The notes beneath the pieces were generated by a model, which worked only from the letters and a program-made list of their open reading frames with translations, had not been told where the DNA came from and ran no database searches. Positions 30,630-34,728 of a DNA stretch of 34,728 bases are shown here, in pieces. The DNA comes from Deltaproteobacteria bacterium (GTDB taxonomy: Bacteria > Myxococcota > UBA796 > SXON01). A program made the translations under genes and the position numbers. Numbering within the stretch: the stretch's first letter is position 1; each line of letters starts with the position of its first letter. The stretch lies in assembly GCA_947483545.1 (NCBI GenBank), contig CANKNP010000009.1:1-34728 (forward strand), in the 5' to 3' direction.

Positions 30630-32194
30630 GCCCGCACCGCCTCAGCGACGCGAAAACCGTCGAGCGCGGCAGAGATGATGCCCCCGGCGAAGCCAGCGCC
30701 TTCGCCGCAGGGGTAGAGCCCGGGCAACGTCAAGGATTGAAGGTCGTCGCCGCGCATGAACCGCAGCGGCGCGGTTGTGCGGGTCTCGGGCGCGATCAAC
30801 ACGCCGCTCTCCCCGGCGAACCCGGGGATCTCGATGTCAAACGCTCGGATGGCCTCGCGCATCCCGGTCACGACGGCCGCGGGGAGCACGCGGCCCAGCT
30901 CCACGCTCTGGACGCCCAAGGGGTAGCTGACCCGCGGCAGGGTCTCGCTCACGCGGCCCGCCAGGAAGTCGGACACCCGCTGGGCGGGGGCCTGGTAGCC
31001 CCCGGTTGCGCTGAACGCGGCGCGCTCGATGACCCGCTGGTATTCGACGCCGGCGAGCGGATCGCCAGGGAATTGGGCGAAGGGCACGTAGGCGTCCACG
31101 GGCACTTGGACGATCAGCGCCGCGTTGGCCCAAATGGCCCGGCGCGTCGAGAAGCTCATGCCGTTCACCACGACCAGGCCTTCCGACTCCTGGGCGGGGA
31201 CCACCATCCCGCCGGGGCACATGCAGAACGTGTAGGCGGCGCCGCAGCTCTCGGAGGTGTGGGTGAGTCGATAGGACGCGGGGGGAAGGTCGCCCCGGCC
31301 GGTTGGGTACCGGGCGGCGTCGATCATCGCCTGGGCGTGCTCGATCCGCGCGCCGATCGCGATGGGCCGCTGCTCAGCGACTGCGCCGGCCGCGACGAGC
31401 GCGACCATCGTGTCCCGAGCGGAGTGCCCCGTCGCGACGACCACCGGACCGCCCCGCAGCTCCTCCTCCCCGATTCGCACCCCGACGCAGCGCCCGCCCT
31501 CCACCAGGAATCCGTCCACGCGGGTGTGAAAGCGCACCTCCACCCCCGAGGCGATCAACGACCTGCGCAGCTCCGGCAGGATCGCCCTGACCTTGTCCGT
31601 TCCGAGATGCGCCCAGCTCTCCTGGAGGATCCCTGGATCGGCGCCGGCCTCCACGAGCTTGTGGAACACCCAGCCCAGCTCCCCATCCCGTCGCCGCGTA
31701 TAGATTTTTCCGTCCGAAAAGGTCCCCGCGCCCCCCTCTCCAAAAACGATGTTGTTTTCGGGGTCGAGCGGCTTCGACCTCCAGAATCCGTTGACGGCCT
31801 TCACCCGCTCATCGACCGGCCCGCCCCGCTCCAGTAGCACGACCGGCGCCCCAGCTTCCGCGAGTCTGAGCGCGCAGAAGATGCCGGCGGGGCCCGCGCC
31901 CACCACGATCGGCCGGGTTTTCCAGGTTCGAGGGGCGGCGGGCATCACGCCTGAGCGGCGCGCTTCGTCGCGGTCCGTCCATGCGCGAACGCCCACCAGC
32001 CCTTCGGCCAGCGGTGCGTCGACCATGGCCCGCACCGTCGCACGCCAGACCGGCGGCCTCGCCCGCGCATCGAGCGATTTTCGGATCAGCTCGACGCTCG
32101 TCGGCGTCACCCCCAGCCGCTCGCGCACGATCGCGACCAGGTCTGCCGCGTCCGGGTCCGGTCCCAGCAGCAGGTTGGACACATGGACCTGCAT
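30626..32194 (-). CDS. FAD-dependent dehydrogenase (COG2509-like)
   Basis: A 522-residue NAD(P)/FAD-dependent oxidoreductase of the uncharacterised COG2509 type. An N-terminal alpha/beta region of about 90 residues resembles the small domain of this family. It is followed by the FAD-binding Rossmann motif PIVVGAGPAGIFCALRLAEAG (GxGxxG at residues 99-104) and LLERGG for the ribose. Family blocks NNIVFGEGGAGTFSDGKIYTR, VVVATGHSARDT, YTFCMCPGGMVVPAQ (conserved CxC) and PLGVQSVELG follow, ending with GLYPCGEGAGFAGGIISAALDG. Function is unknown. Its ATG sits at the inner edge of a small insertion; without it the start would directly follow the tlpA stop codon. It overlaps the CPxCP gene downstream. 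Confidence 0.9.
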   Translation of the reverse strand: MQVHVSNLLLGPDPDAADLVAIVRERLGVTPTSVELIRKSLDARARPPVWRATVRAMVDAPLAEGLVGVRAWTDRDEARRSGVMPAAPRTWKTRPIVVGAGPAGIFCALRLAEAGAPVVLLERGGPVDERVKAVNGFWRSKPLDPENNIVFGEGGAGTFSDGKIYTRRRDGELGWVFHKLVEAGADPGILQESWAHLGTDKVRAILPELRRSLIASGVEVRFHTRVDGFLVEGGRCVGVRIGEEELRGGPVVVATGHSARDTMVALVAAGAVAEQRPIAIGARIEHAQAMIDAARYPTGRGDLPPASYRLTHTSESCGAAYTFCMCPGGMVVPAQESEGLVVVNGMSFSTRRAIWANAALIVQVPVDAYVPFAQFPGDPLAGVEYQRVIERAAFSATGGYQAPAQRVSDFLAGRVSETLPRVSYPLGVQSVELGRVLPAAVVTGMREAIRAFDIEIPGFAGESGVLIAPETRTTAPLRFMRGDDLQSLTLPGLYPCGEGAGFAGGIISAALDGFRVAEAVRA

Positions 32195-32416
32195 CTAGGT
32201 GACCTTGGCGGAAATCTTGACGGGTGCGGCGCGTCCCAACTTCCCTGTTCTGTGGGGGGCTCTACGCCCCCCGGGCCGGACGCTACCCAAGTTTCGGAGT
32301 ACCGAAACTTGGGTCCGGTCCTCCCGGCTCCGGAGTACCGGACCGGGAGGCCCGACGCGGTCCGGCCTGGCTTTCATCGTGCGTCGGGTCGTGACCTCCG
32401 CCGAAGTCATCTAGGT
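32193..32416. mobile_element. MITE-like palindromic insertion with target-site duplication
   Basis: The body is 32201-32408 (208 bp), bounded by identical 8-bp copies ATCTAGGT (32193-32200 and 32409-32416; 9 bp if the preceding C is counted). The ends are inverted: GACCTTGGCGGA at the left and GACTTCGGCGGA read inward from the right; counted outward to the CTAG, 20 of 27 positions agree. Inside are four more palindromes: GGGGGGC/GCCCCCC (32254-32272), a perfect 12-bp stem CCCAAGTTTCGG with AGTA loop (32286-32313), CCTCCCGG..CCGG with AGTA loop (32320-32350), and CCCGACGC/GCGTCGGG (32351-32388). No transposase is encoded. Both strands are open for 71 codons through it. Confidence 0.8.
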
Positions 32417-32926
32417 CCCCGTCGTCGCCGTGGCGTGCTCCACGGCCTCGGTCAGCGTGCCCCGGTCGATGGCGCCTTGAAAAACCTCGGAGATCGTGCC
32501 GTCCGGCCGGACGATGTACGTCGTGGGGAACGCATCGACACGGTAGGCCGCCTGCGCCGCGCGGTCGGCCACCAACACCGGGTAGGTGATCGGGAACTTC
32601 CTGATGATCTCCGCGAGCCGTGCCCCCTCCCGCGACGGCACGACGATGCCGATGACCTTCACCAGGGGGTGCGCGTCCGCATAGGCGGAGAACTCGGGCA
32701 TTTCGGCCTTGCAAGGCCCACACCACGTCGCGAAGAAGTTGAGCACGACCGGCGAGCCGTGGAGATCCGCGAGCGAGAGCGTGCCGCCGTCGATGGTCGG
32801 CAAGGTGAACGCGGGCGCGGGCCCGGCGGACTGTGAGGAGCGCGCCCCGGACATCACGTCGGCGACCCAGAACACCGCGAACCCGACGCCCAACGCAAGG
32901 GCCCAATCTCGGAGCATCCGATTCAT
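32411..32926 (-). CDS. TlpA-like membrane-anchored thioredoxin
   Basis: A 171-residue TlpA/ResA-type thiol-disulfide oxidoreductase facing the periplasm. MNRMLRDWALALGVGFAVFWVADVMSG is an uncleaved N-terminal anchor. The thioredoxin domain has FTLPTIDGGTLSLADLHGSPVVLNFFATWCGPC with the redox pair C69/C72 (CGPC), KVIGIVVP, and FPTTYIVRPDG with the cis-Pro. It may reduce or isomerise exported disulfides. The start at 32926 overlaps the upstream phosphatase-like gene (ATGA). Its TAG stop lies inside the direct repeat of the MITE-like insertion, and the protein end (ATATTGT) is unaffected. It is probably in one operon with the FAD gene before the insertion. Confidence 0.88.
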   Translation of the reverse strand: MNRMLRDWALALGVGFAVFWVADVMSGARSSQSAGPAPAFTLPTIDGGTLSLADLHGSPVVLNFFATWCGPCKAEMPEFSAYADAHPLVKVIGIVVPSREGARLAEIIRKFPITYPVLVADRAAQAAYRVDAFPTTYIVRPDGTISEVFQGAIDRGTLTEAVEHATATTGT

Positions 32927-33327
32927 GAGGCACCCCCAAAGTAGAGTCGGAGCCGACGGAGCAGCTCGTCGCGCGTGGCGCGGTAGGCGTCCTCGCGCTC
33001 GGACGGTGGCGCGCTCGACGGATCTGGCAGGTGCCAGTCGATGCACTCGATGCCAGCGGGCACGCGGATCGCGAGATCCGGAGCGAGCCGAATCGCGACC
33101 GTGATCTCGTCGAGCGGCACGGCGAGGAGCGGCTTTGCGTGGATTCCGTCGATCGCGGCGCCGACCTCCCGAAGCATCTTCCGAACCTCCGGGCGCACAT
33201 GCGAGGGCCGAACCCCGGCGCTGTACGCATCGACCTCGATGCCGAGCGACTCGCCCAGGTGACGAGCCAGCCCTGCGGCCAGCGGAGCACGCGCGGCATC
33301 GTCCTCATCGAGGAACAAGATCATCAT
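32923..33327 (-). CDS. LMW phosphatase/ArsC-fold protein lacking the catalytic Cys
   Basis: A 134-residue protein with the fold signature of low-molecular-weight protein tyrosine phosphatases and thioredoxin-type arsenate reductases. The usual phosphate loop Cx5R (for example CTGNSAR) is replaced by D7-EDDAA-R13: the nucleophilic Cys is Asp while the Arg is kept. APLAAGLARHLG, VDAYSAGVRPSHVRPEVRKMLREVG and CIDWHLPDPS (Asp of the general-acid loop) align with the family. It is thus likely catalytically dead or repurposed for binding. The start is the ATG at 33327, with TACCCC exactly 6 nt upstream on the reverse strand; a second ATG follows directly. It overlaps tlpA by 4 nt (ATGA). Confidence 0.8.
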   Translation of the reverse strand: MMILFLDEDDAARAPLAAGLARHLGESLGIEVDAYSAGVRPSHVRPEVRKMLREVGAAIDGIHAKPLLAVPLDEITVAIRLAPDLAIRVPAGIECIDWHLPDPSSAPPSEREDAYRATRDELLRRLRLYFGGAS

Positions 33328-33333
33328 GGGCGC

Positions 33334-33339
33334 GGGGTA
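33334..33339 (-). promoter_or_regulatory. Candidate -10 hexamer (GA-TACCCC) of the phosphatase-like operon
   Basis: Ends exactly 6 nt before the ATG at 33327. GATACCC also occurs at 10073-10079, upstream of DUF808. Confidence 0.35.
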
Positions 33340-33367
33340 TCCCGACGCGGGGGCAAGCACAGCGGCG

Positions 33368-33373
33368 TAGACG
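33368..33373 (+). promoter_or_regulatory. Candidate -10 hexamer (TAGACG) of the EamA gene
   Basis: Ends exactly 6 nt before the ATG at 33380, with no Shine-Dalgarno between. It is divergent from the phosphatase-like operon; the two start codons are 52 nt apart. Confidence 0.35.
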
Positions 33374-33379
33374 CCCCGC

Positions 33380-34309
33380 ATGCCGTCCAGAGCCCTCCTC
33401 GCGGTCGTGACCCTGCTCCTGTTCCTGCTCTGGAGCAACTCCTTCGTCGCGATGTCCTGGGTGCTCGGTAGCGAACACGCGCCTGCTCGGCTCGACTGGG
33501 TCGGCCTCACCAGCGCCCGCTACCTCCCGGTCACCCTCAGCGCGTCGCTCTACCTCCTCCTCTTTCGTCGGGAGCAAACTTCCAAGGTTTTACGCACCCA
33601 TTTCGTCCGCGGGCTCATTGCCGGTCTGCTCGCGGTGCCCACCTACAGCTTTGCGCTCTACTGGGGCATTGCGCAGGGCATCCCCGCGCCGATCGCGTCT
33701 CTCCTCACCGCGCTGTCCCCGTTGTACCTCCTGATCTTGGGGGCGCTGTTCCTCGGCGAGCCTCTCACGCGCTGGAAGGTAGGCGGCTTTGCGGTCTCCT
33801 TCGTCGGCCTGATCCTGGTGGCTGCAGCGCGCGGCGGCCTCACGCTCCAGGGGCTCGCGCCTGTCGCCATCGCTGCGACGGCGCCGCTCTCGTGGGCCTT
33901 GCAGACCGCGCTGTCCAAGCCCATCAGCCGGCAGGTCCCCGCGGATGTCTGGACCGCGACCTACCTCGTGCTCGGCGGGGTGCCGCTGCTGTTGGGGCTG
34001 CCCTGGCTCGGGGGCGAGCAGGTCCTCGCGCTGGATCTGAGCGGCTGGGCCGCGGTCAGCTATCTGTCGTTCGGCTGTACGATCCTCGGGTTCGCGCTCT
34101 GGTCGTGGCTGCTGGTCCACGTTCCGGCCAGCTCCCTCGGGTTCACTGTGTTCCTCAACCCGCCGCTCGCGCTGCTCTCCCAGTTGGCGCTGTCCAGGTT
34201 GTTCCCCGGGAGCTTCGTGTTTGCGTTGCGGCCTGGGGAGCTGGCGGGTTGTGCGGTTGTGTTGGTTGGGCTCGGGGTGGCGCTTCGGCGGCCGAAGCTC
34301 GTCGCGTAG
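33380..34309 (+). CDS. EamA/DMT-superfamily transporter
   Basis: A 309-residue integral membrane protein with about ten transmembrane helices in two EamA repeats, typical of drug/metabolite exporters. Repeat 1 covers LLAVVTLLLFLLWSNSFVAMSWVLG through the second-half helix with LTALSPLYLLILGALFLGEPLTRWKVGGFAVSFVGLIL, the classic LxPLxxxLLGxxFLGEP motif. Repeat 2 runs from LAPVAIAATAPLSWALQTALSK to FTVFLNPPLALLSQLAL and a terminal GCAVVLVGLGVAL. Substrate is not predictable. It is divergent from the phosphatase-like operon, and the start at 33380 fits the leaderless pattern. GC-rich repeat-like sequence with no recognisable gene lies between its stop and the next gene. Confidence 0.9.
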   Translation: MPSRALLAVVTLLLFLLWSNSFVAMSWVLGSEHAPARLDWVGLTSARYLPVTLSASLYLLLFRREQTSKVLRTHFVRGLIAGLLAVPTYSFALYWGIAQGIPAPIASLLTALSPLYLLILGALFLGEPLTRWKVGGFAVSFVGLILVAAARGGLTLQGLAPVAIAATAPLSWALQTALSKPISRQVPADVWTATYLVLGGVPLLLGLPWLGGEQVLALDLSGWAAVSYLSFGCTILGFALWSWLLVHVPASSLGFTVFLNPPLALLSQLALSRLFPGSFVFALRPGELAGCAVVLVGLGVALRRPKLVA

Positions 34310-34410
34310 CTGGGCGGCTTCGACCGACCCTTTCGCCGTCCACCCCGGCCGTGAACGCCGCTGCACTCCTGGCGGGCGGCTCCCCGATGACACGGGCGGC
34401 GGCGGGCGGG

Positions 34411-34653
34411 TCAACCGGACGGGGTGGACGGTCCAAGGGGCCGCGTGCGCAGCCAAAGGGCAAGCCTGCCGATTTCGGCAAGTACGATCGCCACCAGGCA
34501 CAGATGGAAACTGCTTTCCAGCATGTTCCCGAACGCGTGATCGAGATCTCCCCGGAACTGCACCAGGACCACGAGCGTCAAGAACGCGACCTTGTACAGT
34601 CCGTGGGTGAACCCAGTCAACTGTGCCAGGCGGGGTTCGGGCATCCGGCTCAT
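34411..34653 (-). CDS. Small predicted membrane protein
   Basis: An 80-residue hypothetical protein with two hydrophobic stretches, LYKVAFLTLVVLVQF (about residues 19-33) and SFHLCLVAIVLAEIGRLALWL (about residues 48-68), separated by a charged loop (RGDLDHAFGNMLES). It is probably a two-helix inner-membrane protein. Two ATGs, MSRMPEP, open the frame; a GATAAT motif overlaps the first and ends 7 nt before the second (34644), which may be the real start. No family is recognised. The remaining bases to the window edge are GC-rich short direct repeats (GCCCGTGCC-like) with no evident gene. Confidence 0.55.
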   Translation of the reverse strand: MSRMPEPRLAQLTGFTHGLYKVAFLTLVVLVQFRGDLDHAFGNMLESSFHLCLVAIVLAEIGRLALWLRTRPLGPSTPSG

Positions 34654-34728
34654 TATCCTGCCCGTGCCCGCCCGTGCCTGCCCGGGACTCCCGTACGCCC
34701 ACGCACCGGCCCGCCCCCCACTTTCCGG

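Noticed and set aside
32195..32414. 71-codon genes on either strand within the insertion
   Set aside because: Both strands are open only because the element is palindromic and GC-rich. No ribosome-binding site or conserved domain is seen; the insertion reading is simpler, though expression was not excluded.
34221..34610. 129-codon forward open frame near the right edge
   Set aside because: It overlaps the EamA 3' end in another frame and the small membrane gene antisense. It is Arg/Gly/Pro rich without any motif.

Overview
The window is a GC-rich bacterial chromosome segment with about 33 protein-coding genes and no rRNA, tRNA or CRISPR array that I could see. Several things point to a Myxococcota/deltaproteobacterial-type genome: five or six lipoproteins whose lipobox is followed by Asp/Thr/Glu-rich linkers, a Ser/Thr-kinase-like protein with a transmembrane segment and a Thr-rich outer linker, CotH and lamin-tail lipoproteins, and a futalosine-type menaquinone cluster. 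The lineage is an inference; no marker gene settles it.

Layout. 1-1.6 kb: tail of an upstream gene, a DUF1003 membrane protein, and a reverse-strand antitoxin-like/zeta-toxin-like pair. 1.6-7.7 kb: forward genes for a secreted hydrolase-like lipoprotein, a GNAT acetyltransferase, a stand-alone IF-1, an aminopeptidase P, a lipoprotein and a MOSC protein. 7.6-10 kb (reverse): TetR regulator plus DUF3052 protein, and a SASA-type esterase lipoprotein with a 9-bp tandem repeat. 10.1-11.9 kb: DUF808 membrane protein and a glycosyltransferase. 12-15.5 kb (reverse): a membrane pseudokinase and an acyl-CoA synthetase. 15.6-17 kb: a lipoprotein with six FG-GAP-like repeats. 17-22.5 kb (reverse): menaquinone genes (UbiA-type prenyltransferase, amidohydrolase, a fused MqnA-MqnC), a His-motif fatty-acid-hydroxylase-like protein and a DTW-domain tRNA modification enzyme. 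22.5-26.5 kb: TetR regulator plus polytopic membrane protein, then a B12-binding radical SAM protein. 26.5-30.1 kb (reverse): alpha/beta hydrolase, CotH lipoprotein, lamin-tail lipoprotein and a Cys-containing lipoprotein. 30.2-33.3 kb (reverse): an LMW-phosphatase/ArsC-fold protein without its cysteine, a TlpA-like thioredoxin, an FAD-dependent dehydrogenase and a CPxCP protein. 33.4-34.7 kb: an EamA transporter and a small membrane protein.

Most interesting points. (1) A 208-bp palindromic, non-autonomous (MITE-like) insertion with inverted ends and an 8-9 bp target duplication sits exactly between tlpA and the FAD gene; removing it restores an abutting stop/start junction and a tight four-gene operon. 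(2) mqnA and mqnC are one continuous reading frame. (3) Many genes at the head of a transcription unit carry a TA-hexamer ending exactly 6 nt before the start codon and no Shine-Dalgarno, which suggests leaderless transcription. (4) There are two degenerate enzymes, a pseudokinase without an N-lobe and a phosphatase fold with Cys replaced by Asp. (5) Two distant copies of a hairpin repeat show a compensatory base change.
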